Below, in pieces: positions 16,048 to 24,246 of a stretch of 28,951 nt of DNA. A program made the translations under genes and the position numbers. The number at the start of each line of letters is the position of its first letter. The first letter of the stretch is position 1. Source of the stretch: a bacterium (GTDB taxonomy: Bacteria; Chloroflexota; Chloroflexia; Thermomicrobiales; UBA6265); assembly GCA_029977305.1 (NCBI GenBank), contig JAPOLF010000005.1, positions 1 through 28,951 of the forward strand, given 5' to 3'. The notes beneath the pieces were generated by a model. The model was not told where the DNA came from, ran no database searches, and worked only from the letters and a program-made list of their open reading frames with translations.

Positions 16048-18048
16048 CTACACCCCGAACGGGAAGGTCTCCGGGAGTTCCTCCACCGTTTCCCACCCGC
16101 TGTCCGGATCGAGTGGCACCAACGCCGTCGTCTCGTCGAGATGGATCACCACATCGAATTGCTGGCTCAGCGCACTTGGAAAGTAGTGGCTGAAGCGCTC
16201 GGTCTCCGGGCGATAGATCACCCCGATTGCCCGCTCCAGCTTCGGAGTGGCCAGGTGTTCCGCCATGGCCCCTCCGTCTCGCAGCACGAGCAGATAGTCC
16301 GGCGACATCCCCGCCGCCGCGAGATGCAGCTGCCGCTCGTGGCTCTCCGGCAACGACGGCCGCCCCCGCCGCTGCAGCGCCGGTGCATCCCAGTTGGTCG
16401 CCGCGGTCACGGTGCCGGTGTGCGTCGTGAATCCCACCAGCACCGCCTGATCCCCGTGGCGCTCACGCACCAGCTGGCCGAGATTCCATTCACCTTCCGC
16501 CGCCATCCCTGTCGCCCGCGCATCGCCGAGGTGGGAGTTGTGCGCCCACACCACCCACTTCGATTCCGGCCCGACATGGGCCGCCAATGCCTCGAGCGAC
16601 TCCGCCATGTGCTGATCCCGCAGGTTCCACGACGACACCCGTCCGCGGAACATCGACCGGTAGTACGCCTCCGCGTTCTTCGCCAACCGGGCGTTCTGCA
16701 ACGCCGCGAAGTAGTCATCGGCCGCCTCGGGGCCATCTGCCGCGAGCGTCGCCCGCTGCTGCTGCATCTCCACCAGCTGGCCGACCACCTCGTTCTCACA
16801 CGGCTCCGCGGCCCCGAGCGCCGCCATCTGCCCATACACCTGCGGGTTGTCCCCGAAGTGGTCGAAACAGCCGTAGCGCGCCCGCGCCCGCGCCGCACTC
16901 GGCGGATCCACCTTTTCGAGATAGGAGATCACCGCCTCGGTCGATCGCTGCATGCTGTAGAGATCGAGCCCGTGGAACCCCACCTTGCGCATGTCAGGCG
17001 GCAGCGCATCGTTGTGCTCACGCAGCCAGACGAGGAACTCCCGCACCTCTTCGTTGCGCCACATCCACCGCGGGAACCGGTGGAAGTCGCTCAGCGCAGC
17101 GAGCACATCGGGATCATCACTGCGGTCCTGCACCCATTGGTTCGCCCGGTGCGCATCCGGCCAGTCGGCCTCCGCCGCGACACCGTTGAACCCGAGTTCT
17201 GCGATCAGCCGCCGCGTGATCCGTGCCCGCTCGCGATAGAACTCCGTCGTCCCGTGCGACGCCTCACCGATCAGGACGAAGCGCGCGTTCCGCGCCAGCT
17301 CGATGATCGGGTCGTAGTCGTCCGCTGCGCCGAGCACCGGCTGCGCCGCCGCCCGGATGATGTCCAACCCGCTCAGTCGCGCGGTGGGAGGTGGTGCCGG
17401 TGCCGCGATCGGCGCCGCCAGCAGTGCAGCCTGCACCTCCTCATCCGAGGTCGGCGAGAAATCCTCGTACCACGCGCCCACCGCGTAGAACGGCTCCGGG
17501 CTCTCCGCGCAGACGACGGCATCCGCCACGTCCTGCAACCCCTTCGCCACCGACGACGATCCAACCGGCACCGCCGCCACGATCCGCCGCGGCCCGAGTA
17601 GCCGGATCGCCATCCCCGCCGCCCGCATCGAGGCGCCCGTCGCCAGTCCGTCATCCACCACCACCACCGTCTTGCCGGTGAGGGAGGGGAGGGGACGCGT
17701 CCCGCGATAGAGGCGCTCGCGCCTGCGCAATTCGCGCCGCTCGCTCGCCTCCACCGCGGCAACGCCATCCGCCGAGATGCGCATGCCGCGAACCGTCGCC
17801 TCATCGAGCACGCGGGTCCCACCGGAGGCGATCGCCCCCATCGCGAACTCCTCGTGCCCCGGCACCCCCAGCTTCCGCACGATGAACACATCGAGCGGGG
17901 CCTCGAGCGCCGCCGCCACCTCCGCCGCGACCGGCACGCCACCACGTGGCAGCCCCAGCACGATCAGATCCGAAGATCCCTTCAGGGAGATCAACTTCTC
18001 GGCCAAGTGCTTGCCGGCATCATGGCGGTCACGGTAGGGGAGGGGCAT
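16048..18048 (-). CDS. phosphoribosyltransferase / erythromycin-esterase-family fusion protein
   Basis: A 666-residue two-domain protein. Residues ~1-215 are a COG1926-type phosphoribosyltransferase with LGLPRGGVPVAAEVA (31-45), VRKLGVPGHEEFAMGAI and the PRPP loop VVVDDGLATGAS (129-140). After a Pro/Ala linker, residues ~240-660 are an erythromycin-esterase (COG2312) domain with LIGEASHGTTEFYRER (259-274) and EADWPDAHRAN (293-303). The same domain order occurs in M. tuberculosis Rv2030c (about 680 residues), encoded next to hspX in the DosR dormancy regulon. True macrolide hydrolysis is not implied: many EreA-like proteins have unknown substrates. The ATG at 18048, seven bases after AGGAG, is preferred to one at 18072. 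Its gene lies 58 bases after the BON gene. Confidence 0.93.
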   Translation of the reverse strand: MPLPYRDRHDAGKHLAEKLISLKGSSDLIVLGLPRGGVPVAAEVAAALEAPLDVFIVRKLGVPGHEEFAMGAIASGGTRVLDEATVRGMRISADGVAAVEASERRELRRRERLYRGTRPLPSLTGKTVVVVDDGLATGASMRAAGMAIRLLGPRRIVAAVPVGSSSVAKGLQDVADAVVCAESPEPFYAVGAWYEDFSPTSDEEVQAALLAAPIAAPAPPPTARLSGLDIIRAAAQPVLGAADDYDPIIELARNARFVLIGEASHGTTEFYRERARITRRLIAELGFNGVAAEADWPDAHRANQWVQDRSDDPDVLAALSDFHRFPRWMWRNEEVREFLVWLREHNDALPPDMRKVGFHGLDLYSMQRSTEAVISYLEKVDPPSAARARARYGCFDHFGDNPQVYGQMAALGAAEPCENEVVGQLVEMQQQRATLAADGPEAADDYFAALQNARLAKNAEAYYRSMFRGRVSSWNLRDQHMAESLEALAAHVGPESKWVVWAHNSHLGDARATGMAAEGEWNLGQLVRERHGDQAVLVGFTTHTGTVTAATNWDAPALQRRGRPSLPESHERQLHLAAAGMSPDYLLVLRDGGAMAEHLATPKLERAIGVIYRPETERFSHYFPSALSQQFDVVIHLDETTALVPLDPDSGWETVEELPETFPFGV

Positions 18049-18106
18049 GATCAACTCCTGGTCTCGCGGCATGCGCGGAATCTGGTCATCCGTGCATGGT
18101 TACTTC

Positions 18107-18772
18107 CTAGTATGGGCGGACGATGATGTCATTCTCGACATCCTTCACCCCCGGGGCGCGCCACGCGGCGAAGCCCGCCTCCTCCTTCTCCGGCCACGAT
18201 CGCACCGTGCCGGCCAAGCGGACCTTGCCGTCCGTGGTGTGCACCGAGATCGACGCGGCGTCGATTTCCGCTGTCCGCCGCAGCGCATCGGAAATTTTCT
18301 CGGAGACCTCCCGCGCCGAGGCCGCCGGCTGCGTCACCGTGATCAGGTTGGTCACCCCGCGCACGCCGCGCAGGTACCGCACGCTCGAGGCGGCCAAGTT
18401 GCGCTGGTAGCCCCACTTGACGCTCCCGGTGAGCGTCACCTGCCCGTTCTGCACGGAGGCGTCGACCGCCCCTTCCGGGATTGCGAGGTTCATTTCCAAC
18501 GCCGCCGCCACGGCCTTCGCGATGTCTGTGTCGTTGTGCGTCGCCGCGGTCCGCACTGACAGATCGTTCGCCACCGCCCGCACGCCGCTGACGCGCTGCG
18601 CGGCGTGCTGCGCCGCGATCTTCACCGCATAGGAGTCGACGGTCCCCGTGAGGGTGACCACGCCCTCGTCGACCTGCAGCCCGACATCGGGTTGCGCCAC
18701 CTCCGGGTCCCAGAGGAATTCCGCGAGCACGTCCTCGTGGATCTCGTTGTCGGTCCGCTGCATGATCTTCAT
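18107..18772 (-). CDS. triple BON-domain protein
   Basis: A 221-residue protein made of three successive BON domains (roughly 9-77, 83-151 and 153-221). Each shows the pattern of a helix, a VxxGxVxLxGxV strand pair (GVVTLTGTV, GQVTLTGSV, GKVRLAGTV) and a final V...GV..V.N.I/L strand. BON domains bind phospholipids or ligands and are common in stress proteins such as OsmY. No signal peptide is visible, so unlike OsmY it is probably cytoplasmic. The ATG at 18772 is preceded by AAGGAGG at six bases. Placement between Hsp20 and the PRTase-EreA fusion suggests a role in the same stress response. Confidence 0.92.
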   Translation of the reverse strand: MKIMQRTDNEIHEDVLAEFLWDPEVAQPDVGLQVDEGVVTLTGTVDSYAVKIAAQHAAQRVSGVRAVANDLSVRTAATHNDTDIAKAVAAALEMNLAIPEGAVDASVQNGQVTLTGSVKWGYQRNLAASSVRYLRGVRGVTNLITVTQPAASAREVSEKISDALRRTAEIDAASISVHTTDGKVRLAGTVRSWPEKEEAGFAAWRAPGVKDVENDIIVRPY

Positions 18773-18829
18773 TGCTGCCTCCTTCGCATCGACCCCACAT
18801 CGCAGTGCGGCGACCCACTGCGCCGGGGC

Positions 18830-19345
18830 CTACCCAGCGGTGACCGCGATCTTCTTGGCGACGATCGCTCGGTCCTTCGGGCGTGCCATCGTGATCGTCA
18901 GCACGCCATCAGCGAGATTCGCCCGCACGCTCTCCGGATCGACCCGATCAGGCAGGTCCAGCCGCCGGTACATCCGGCCCCAGCTCCGCTCCATGCGGTG
19001 CCAGTCCTCATCGCGGATGTCCTTCGAGGCGTGGTGCTCGCCGCGGATCACCAGATCGTCATCTTCGATCGCGAGCTCGATCTCCTCCGCCCGCATCCCG
19101 GGAACCTCCGCCTTCACGACGAGGTTGCCGTTCTCCTCGAACATGTCGACCCGTGGGGTCGAGCCCGGGAGCAGCCGGGGCAGCTGCAGACGTTTCGCCA
19201 TCGGCATGCTGCCGGTCGGGATCGATGCGATCCATGCGCTGAGATCCTCGCGCAATTCCTCCAGATCCTCGAGGAGATCGTTGTCCTCCATCCGCTCGGT
19301 GGAGATGGCGATCTCGCTGTTGCCGGCGTGGTTCTTCTTGCTCAC
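18830..19345 (-). CDS. Hsp20 / alpha-crystallin small heat shock protein
   Basis: A 171-residue small heat shock protein. After a ~60-residue N-terminal arm, the alpha-crystallin domain runs from about PRVDMFEENGNLVVKAEVPG to the C-terminal strand, with the family signature LADGVLTITM (A-x-x-x-G-V-L pattern). Such chaperones form oligomers that hold unfolding proteins for refolding. The last residues AKKIAVTAG include the I-x-V motif used for oligomer contacts. Translation starts at GTG 19345 behind AAAGGAG. It is the first gene of a five-gene leftward run (gaps of 57, 58, 17 and 43 bases), and a CGGATGT inverted repeat lies about 60 bases upstream. I see no CIRCE or HAIR heat-shock operator. 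Confidence 0.95.
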   Translation of the reverse strand: MSKKNHAGNSEIAISTERMEDNDLLEDLEELREDLSAWIASIPTGSMPMAKRLQLPRLLPGSTPRVDMFEENGNLVVKAEVPGMRAEEIELAIEDDDLVIRGEHHASKDIRDEDWHRMERSWGRMYRRLDLPDRVDPESVRANLADGVLTITMARPKDRAIVAKKIAVTAG

Positions 19346-19403
19346 GGGGGGCTCCTTTCAGTGGCCTGCAGCAAGCGCGGTGCGGGCGCCATTCGCCCTG
19401 TCC

Positions 19404-19421
19404 CGGATGTCGCAACATCCG
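19404..19421. promoter_or_regulatory. inverted repeat upstream of the Hsp20 operon
   Basis: CGGATGT-CGCA-ACATCCG is a perfect 7-bp inverted repeat, 59-76 bases upstream of the Hsp20 start. It could be an operator for the stress operon or a small hairpin in its leader. It does not match CIRCE, HAIR or the DosR box as I know them. Confidence 0.45.
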
Positions 19422-19564
19422 TGCCGTTCTGCCTTCCCTGAATCGGGGGTGAATCCCGTGTGACGGTTCGACGACCGAGCAGCTCGCGTTACAACCGGAG
19501 CCTGCTCCGATCTTGATCGCGATATCCGGCCCCGCTCATGTCGCGATGGTGACACCCCCAGTCC

Positions 19565-19593
19565 TTGACAATGCTGAATCTCGGATTTAATCT
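19565..19593 (+). promoter_or_regulatory. near-consensus promoter of the sulfate transport operon
   Basis: TTGACA (19565-19570) is followed after exactly 17 bases by TAATCT (19588-19593). Transcription should start near 19600, giving a leader of about 60 bases in which GTCGG and CCGAC could form a small stem before the ribosome binding site AAGGAGGT. This is the best housekeeping promoter in the window; no S-box or other sulfur riboswitch was recognised. Confidence 0.8.
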
Positions 19594-19658
19594 ATGGCAA
19601 GTCGGTAGACAAAGCCGACACAGTGGACAAAAGCGGATGCCGATCAAGGAGGTGCAAA

Positions 19659-20663
19659 GTGATTGATCATCGTCGTCCTCTCTCCCGTCGCCGCGTCATC
19701 CAATCCGCCGCCGCAGTTGGCGCAGTCGCGACGCTTCCCCGCGCCCTCCGCCCCGTCCCCGCGCGCGCCGAGGACGTCGCCCTCACCCTCGTCGCCTACT
19801 CCACCCCCCGCGAGGCCTACGAAGCCCTGATCCCCCTCTTCCAGGCGTCCGAAGCCGGCACCGGCGTCGTCTTCGATCAGTCGTACGGCGCCTCCGGCGA
19901 CCAGTCCCGCGCCGTCGAGGCCGGCCTCCCCGCCGATATCGTCGCCTTCTCCCTCGAGCCCGACATCACCCGGCTCGTCAAGGCCGGCCTCGTCAACGAA
20001 GACTGGAACGCCGACGAGCACAAGGGCATGGTCACCGACTCGGTCGTCGTCATGGCGGTCCGGCCCGGCAACCCCAAGAACATCCAGAGCTGGGACGATC
20101 TCCTCCGCGACGACGTGCAGACCCTCACCCCGAACCCGCTCACCTCTGGCGGCGCCCGCTGGAACATCATGGCCGCTTGGGCCGCCCAGATCGCTCAAGG
20201 CAAGACCGAGGAAGAGGCCACCGAGTATCTCCGCCAGCTCTTCACCCACGTCCCCGTCCAGGACAAGAGCGCCCGCGAATCCCTCCAGACCTTCGTCGGC
20301 GGTGTCGGCGATGTCCTCCTCGGGTACGAAAACGAGATGCTGCTCGCCCAGAAGAACGGCGAGGAAATCGAGTTCATCATCCCCGCCCAGACCTTCCTCA
20401 TCGAGAACCCGGTCGCGGTCGTCAACACCTCCGCTCATCCCGAGCAAGCTGCCGCCTTCCTCGCCTTCCTCCGCACCCCCGAAGCGCAGAAGGTGTACGG
20501 TGAGAACGGCTACCGCCCCGTCGTGACCGACGTCCTCGAGACCTTCGAGTTCCCGACGCCCGAAACCCTCTCCACCATCGCCGACTTCGGCGGCTGGTCC
20601 GAGGTCACGCCCAAGTTCTTCGATCCCGAGAAGGGCATCGTCGCCGCCGTGCAGGCCCAGTGA
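19659..20663 (+). CDS. cysP: sulfate ABC transporter, periplasmic-type binding protein
   Basis: A 334-residue extracellular solute-binding protein of the Sbp/CysP family. The N-terminus has a twin-arginine-like signal (SRRRVIQSAAAVG) ending near ARAED, so export through Tat is likely. Family segments are FDQSYGASGDQSRAVEAG near the N-terminus, the oxyanion-binding stretch NPLTSGGARWNIMAAW, VGDVLLGYENE and the late ENPVAVV. It should deliver sulfate or thiosulfate to the two permeases encoded next. The GTG at 19659 follows AAGGAGGT and is preferred to an upstream in-frame ATG that lacks a ribosome site. Its TGA overlaps the start of the first permease gene by one base. Confidence 0.94.
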   Translation: MIDHRRPLSRRRVIQSAAAVGAVATLPRALRPVPARAEDVALTLVAYSTPREAYEALIPLFQASEAGTGVVFDQSYGASGDQSRAVEAGLPADIVAFSLEPDITRLVKAGLVNEDWNADEHKGMVTDSVVVMAVRPGNPKNIQSWDDLLRDDVQTLTPNPLTSGGARWNIMAAWAAQIAQGKTEEEATEYLRQLFTHVPVQDKSARESLQTFVGGVGDVLLGYENEMLLAQKNGEEIEFIIPAQTFLIENPVAVVNTSAHPEQAAAFLAFLRTPEAQKVYGENGYRPVVTDVLETFEFPTPETLSTIADFGGWSEVTPKFFDPEKGIVAAVQAQ

Positions 20664-21514
20664 TGCTCAACGTCGCGGATCGCCCGGCTGCGGCGACCCA
20701 CCCCCGAAATGTCGCACCCGCGGTCCACTCCTTCGGCGCCCCGCTTTTGCGGGGCGCCGTCGGCGCGTGGATGGCGGTCATCGTCGTCATCCCACTCTTC
20801 GCCGTCGCCGTTGCGGCCTTCCGCCGCGGTCCGGAGGGGTTCTGGTCGGCGATCTCGAACCCGCAGACCGTTGCCGCCCTCGGTCTCAGTTTCGGCGCCT
20901 CCTTCGTCGTCGTCCTGATCAACATCGTGGTCGGCACCGTGATCGCCTGGGTCATGATTCGCGACACCTTCCCCGGCAAATTCGTCGTCGACGCACTGAT
21001 CGACCTTCCCTTCGCCCTTCCGACGATCGTCGCCGGCCTCACCCTCATCGCCCTCTACGGCCCGAAGAGCCCGGTCGGCATCAACGTCGCCTACACCCGC
21101 GCCGGCATCGTCCTCGCGCTCCTCTTCGTCACCCTGCCGTTCGTGGTGCGATCGGTCCAGCCGGTCCTTGCCGAGATCGACGAGGAGATGGAGGAAGCCG
21201 CCTTCTCCTTGGGTGCCGGCGGGTGGACCGCTTTCCGCCTCGTCATCCTTCCCAACTTGTTGCCCGCGATCCTCTCCGGTGCCGGCCTCGCCTTCGCCAA
21301 GGCGATCGGCGAGTTCGGTTCCGTCGTCCTCATCTCCGGCAACATCCCCTTCAAGACCGAGGTCGGCGCCGTCAACATCTTCAATCAGATCGAGAACGAC
21401 AACGTCGCCGGAGCCGCCGCCATCTCCGTCGTCCTCCTCGGCATGTCCATGGTGATGCTGATCATCATCGCCATCATCGAGCAACGAGGAGGCCGCCATG
21501 AGCACGCCCACTGA
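20663..21514 (+). CDS. cysT: sulfate ABC transporter permease CysT
   Basis: A 283-residue inner-membrane permease with six hydrophobic segments and a BPD_transp_1 domain. The cytoplasmic EAA loop reads EEAAFSLGAGGWTAFRLVIL, followed by AKAIGEFGSVVLISG, typical of CysT/CysU. It pairs with CysW to form the channel. Start codons GTG (20660) and ATG (20663) are both possible; the ATG, which overlaps the TGA of the binding-protein gene, is chosen. The 3' end overlaps cysW by 17 bases, so translation of the two is coupled. Confidence 0.95.
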   Translation: MLNVADRPAAATHPRNVAPAVHSFGAPLLRGAVGAWMAVIVVIPLFAVAVAAFRRGPEGFWSAISNPQTVAALGLSFGASFVVVLINIVVGTVIAWVMIRDTFPGKFVVDALIDLPFALPTIVAGLTLIALYGPKSPVGINVAYTRAGIVLALLFVTLPFVVRSVQPVLAEIDEEMEEAAFSLGAGGWTAFRLVILPNLLPAILSGAGLAFAKAIGEFGSVVLISGNIPFKTEVGAVNIFNQIENDNVAGAAAISVVLLGMSMVMLIIIAIIEQRGGRHEHAH

Positions 21515-22346
21515 TCTCGTCGGCCCCGGCGTCCGCCAGCGGGCGGGATCAAGCACCCGCACCCGCCTCACCCTCCGCACGATCGCCCTCGTGTACCTCG
21601 GGTTGCTCGTCGTCGGCCCCGTCGCCTTGATGACCTACTCCGCCTTTGCCGACGGCCTGCGCCCCGTCATCGAGACCCTCACCGACCGCGCCTTCCTCCA
21701 CGCCCTCAAACTGACGCTCATCATCCTCGCCATCGCCGTGCCGCTGAACACCATCTTCGGCATCGCCTGCGCCATCGTCGTGGTCCGTCAGGATTTCCGT
21801 GGCAAGCGCGTCATCGACAGCATGCTCGCCCTTCCCCTCGGCGTCTCCCCGGTGGTCGTCGGCCTCGCCTTGATCCTCGTCTACGGCGCCCGCAACGGTT
21901 GGGTCGGCCCGTGGTTCATGGAGCATGGTTACCGCATCATCTTCTCCACCCCGGCGATGGTCCTCGCCACGATCTTCGTCACTCTGCCGTTCGTCGCCCG
22001 TGAGGTCATCCCCGTCCTCCGGGAGATCGGCACCGATCAGGAGCAAGCCGCATCCATCCTCGGTGCCAGCCCGTGGCAGACCTTCTGGATGATCACCCTC
22101 CCCGCGATCCGCACCGGCGTCGCCTTCGGCGTGGTCCTCACCGCCGCCCGTGCCCTCGGCGAGTACGGCGCCGTCGCGGTCGTCTCCGGCAAGCTCGCCG
22201 GCCGAACCGAGACGCTCACCCTCCACGTGGAGGAGCGCTGGCTCGCCTTCGATCCCGTCGCCGCCTACACCACCTCGCTCGTCCTCGCCGCAATGGCCAT
22301 CGCGATCCTCGTCATCATGCGTCGCCTCACCCCGAAGGAGCACTGA
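21498..22346 (+). CDS. cysW: sulfate ABC transporter permease CysW
   Basis: A 282-residue permease with six predicted spans. The EAA loop is QEQAASILGASPWQTFWMIT, followed by ARALGEYGAVAVVSG, which is the CysW pattern. It starts at ATG 21498 inside the end of cysT, behind CGAGGAGG, and its TGA is only two bases from the start of cysA. Together with CysT it forms the membrane part of the sulfate importer energised by CysA. Confidence 0.95.
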   Translation: MSTPTDLVGPGVRQRAGSSTRTRLTLRTIALVYLGLLVVGPVALMTYSAFADGLRPVIETLTDRAFLHALKLTLIILAIAVPLNTIFGIACAIVVVRQDFRGKRVIDSMLALPLGVSPVVVGLALILVYGARNGWVGPWFMEHGYRIIFSTPAMVLATIFVTLPFVAREVIPVLREIGTDQEQAASILGASPWQTFWMITLPAIRTGVAFGVVLTAARALGEYGAVAVVSGKLAGRTETLTLHVEERWLAFDPVAAYTTSLVLAAMAIAILVIMRRLTPKEH

Positions 22347-22348
22347 TC

Positions 22349-23332
22349 ATGGGCATCACCGTCTCTCGCGTCAGCAAGCGCTTCGCCGATTTCGTCGCTC
22401 TCGACGATGTCAGCGTCGACGTCCCCGACGGTTCGCTCACCGCGCTCCTCGGGCCCAGCGGCTCCGGCAAGTCCACCCTCCTCCGCATCATCGCCGGCCT
22501 CGAGACCCCCGATCGCGGATCCGTCGTCATCAGCGGGCGCGATGTCACCGGCCTCGCCCCGCAGCAGCGTGACGTCGGCTTCGTCTTCCAACACTACGCC
22601 GCCTTCAAGCACATGACCGTCCGTGACAACGTCGGCTTCGGTCTCCGCATCCGCAAGATGCCGAAGACCGAGATCCGCAAGCGCGTCGATGACCTGCTCG
22701 CCCTCGTCCAACTCGACGGATTCGCCGATCGCTATCCCGACCAACTCTCCGGCGGTCAGCGTCAGCGCATGGCCCTCGCACGCGCTCTCGCCGTCGAGCC
22801 GCGCGTCCTCCTCCTCGATGAACCCTTCGGCGCCCTCGATGCCCGCGTCCGCGAGGAACTCCGCGACTGGCTCCGCCGCCTCCACCAGCAGGTGCACGTC
22901 ACCACCGTGCTCGTCACCCACGATCAGGAGGAAGCGATGGAGGTCGCCTCGCGCATCGTCGTCATGAACCATGCGCAGGTCGTCCAGATCGGCACCCCCG
23001 CGGAGATCTACGACCAGCCGGCGAGCGACTTCGTCATGGGCTTCGTCGGACGCGTCAATCGGCTCCCCGGCGCCTACATCCGCCCGCACGAAGTCCGGAT
23101 CTGCGAACCCGGCGAACCGGGCTGCGCCGAGGCCGAGGTGGAGCGCTTCCTCGCCTTCGGTCCCGAGATCCGCGTCGAACTCCGCCTCCGCGAGAACGGC
23201 CAGCGCCTCTGGGCGCAACTCTCCGCCACCGAACAGGGCATGCCAGACCTCACCGAGGGTATGGTCGTCGGCGTCGACCTCAGTCGCGCCCGCCGCGTGG
23301 ACGAACCCGCCGCAGCCGGCGGAGCGCGATGA
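22349..23332 (+). CDS. cysA: sulfate ABC transporter ATPase CysA
   Basis: A 327-residue ABC ATPase. It shows Walker A GPSGSGKST, Q-loop FVFQHYAAF, signature LSGGQRQRMALARAL, Walker B LLLDEPFGALD and H-loop VLVTHDQEEAM. The C-terminal region after VNRLPG has the IRPHEVRI segment and regulatory fold typical of CysA. It hydrolyses ATP to drive sulfate import through CysT-CysW. The ATG at 22349 lies behind AAGGAG and two bases after the cysW stop. The TGA overlaps the ATG of a 33-codon frame in an ATGA arrangement, so the operon appears to continue. Confidence 0.96.
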   Translation: MGITVSRVSKRFADFVALDDVSVDVPDGSLTALLGPSGSGKSTLLRIIAGLETPDRGSVVISGRDVTGLAPQQRDVGFVFQHYAAFKHMTVRDNVGFGLRIRKMPKTEIRKRVDDLLALVQLDGFADRYPDQLSGGQRQRMALARALAVEPRVLLLDEPFGALDARVREELRDWLRRLHQQVHVTTVLVTHDQEEAMEVASRIVVMNHAQVVQIGTPAEIYDQPASDFVMGFVGRVNRLPGAYIRPHEVRICEPGEPGCAEAEVERFLAFGPEIRVELRLRENGQRLWAQLSATEQGMPDLTEGMVVGVDLSRARRVDEPAAAGGAR

Positions 23333-23430
23333 ACGGCCCCACCGTCCAGCAGGCGTTGATCGGCCTGCTGGTCTTCTTCCTGTTCTTCTTCGTCGGGCGC
23401 GCCGTCGCCGCGTGGATCGGGTGGATCTGA
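23329..23430 (+). CDS. 33-residue single-span membrane microprotein coupled to cysA
   Basis: A short frame starts at ATG 23329, overlapping the cysA stop as ATGA, with GGCGGAG just upstream. The product begins MNGPTVQQALIG and continues LLVFFLFFFVGRAVAAWIGWI, one strongly hydrophobic helix of about 20 residues with a single Arg. The ATGA coupling, ribosome-site-like sequence and clean transmembrane profile support translation. It is likely to insert in the membrane beside the CysTW permease and could stabilise or regulate the transporter; that role is inference. The family is not recognised. The frame ends nine bases before the stop of the convergent hydrolase. Confidence 0.68.
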   Translation: MNGPTVQQALIGLLVFFLFFFVGRAVAAWIGWI

Positions 23431-23439
23431 TCTCGGCCG

Positions 23440-24246
23440 CTACAGCGTGCGCCCGAATGCCCGCACTTCCGCCGCGAACATCTCCGGGCTGTCTCGGTGC
23501 ACGCTGTGGCCCACGCCCGTCACCGGTGCCAGTCGCGCATGCGGTGCCAGCGACACGAAGAGCGCCAGATCATCGGGGTAGGTCATGCTGCCCGCGCTCT
23601 CTTCGCCGTGCACCACCAGCAGCGGCACCGAGATCGTGGCCATCGCCCGCAGCCGCGTCTGCTCGGTGTCCTGCGCGGAACGCACACTATCCTCGCCGAT
23701 CTCGCGATACACCGCCGGGTGCACACTGGTGATCGTCACCGCCGCCCGCAGGCACTGCTCAGGCGTCCACTCCGGATGCTCGCCTTGGTAATACGCCGCC
23801 ACCTGATCCACCGGCGATTGGTTGAGCTGCGTCCATCCGTGCACTGCCTCTCGAATCTCCGGCGACGTCCGTGTCGGCGGATCCTCGAGCACCATCCCCG
23901 ACGCCTCGCCCGGGTAGGTGATCTCCCACGTCATCGCCACCAACGCGCCCAGCGAATGCCCGACCACATACGGCCGATCGAGCTCCAGTGCGTCGATGGC
24001 GTTCTGCAGGTCTGCCGCGTAGTGCGGTGTCAGGTAGCCGCTGCCGGGCTTCTCCGAGGCGCCGTGGCCGCGCAGGTCCCACGAGATCACCCGGTACTCG
24101 TCCGCCATCGTCTCGGCGAACTCGCTCCATGTCTCCGTCGAACTGCCGAGGCCGTGTTGCAGCACCATCGGCCGGCCCGCCGGGTCGCCCCATTCCGTCA
24201 CCGCCAGCCGGACCGATCGCGTGGGGAGTTCGTACGTGCGCGGCAT
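23440..24246 (-). CDS. alpha/beta-fold hydrolase
   Basis: A 268-residue alpha/beta hydrolase of the Abhydrolase_1 type. VLQHGLGSSTETW supplies the oxyanion region, WDLRGHGASEKP is the classic post-strand-4 motif, GHSLGALVAM carries the nucleophile serine and GVGHSVHRDSP the histidine. The usual acid position after strand 7 reads VVHGEESAGSM, with no Asp where GxxD is common, so the acid may come from one of these Glu residues or from elsewhere. The ATG at 24246 follows AAGGGA; a GTG at 24261 is possible. It is transcribed alone, convergent with the sulfate operon. The substrate is unknown (esterase, lipase or haloperoxidase-like). Confidence 0.86.
   Translation of the reverse strand: MPRTYELPTRSVRLAVTEWGDPAGRPMVLQHGLGSSTETWSEFAETMADEYRVISWDLRGHGASEKPGSGYLTPHYAADLQNAIDALELDRPYVVGHSLGALVAMTWEITYPGEASGMVLEDPPTRTSPEIREAVHGWTQLNQSPVDQVAAYYQGEHPEWTPEQCLRAAVTITSVHPAVYREIGEDSVRSAQDTEQTRLRAMATISVPLLVVHGEESAGSMTYPDDLALFVSLAPHARLAPVTGVGHSVHRDSPEMFAAEVRAFGRTL

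Larger units (their letters stand above)
19346..19658. other. 313-base divergent control region, stress operon versus sulfate operon
   Basis: No gene is seen. Besides the CGGATGT repeat and the rightward promoter, it holds CGGAGC-CT-GCTCCG (19496-19509), an ATCGCGAT palindrome (19516-19523) and a further TCGCGAT about 20 bases on. A convincing leftward -10/-35 pair for the Hsp20 operon was not found, so that promoter may use an alternative sigma factor or an activator. Confidence 0.55.

Noticed and set aside
16048..18048. Macrolide resistance gene.
   Set aside because: The EreA-like domain is fused to a PRTase and lies in a stress operon; most such proteins are not macrolide esterases, so resistance is not claimed.
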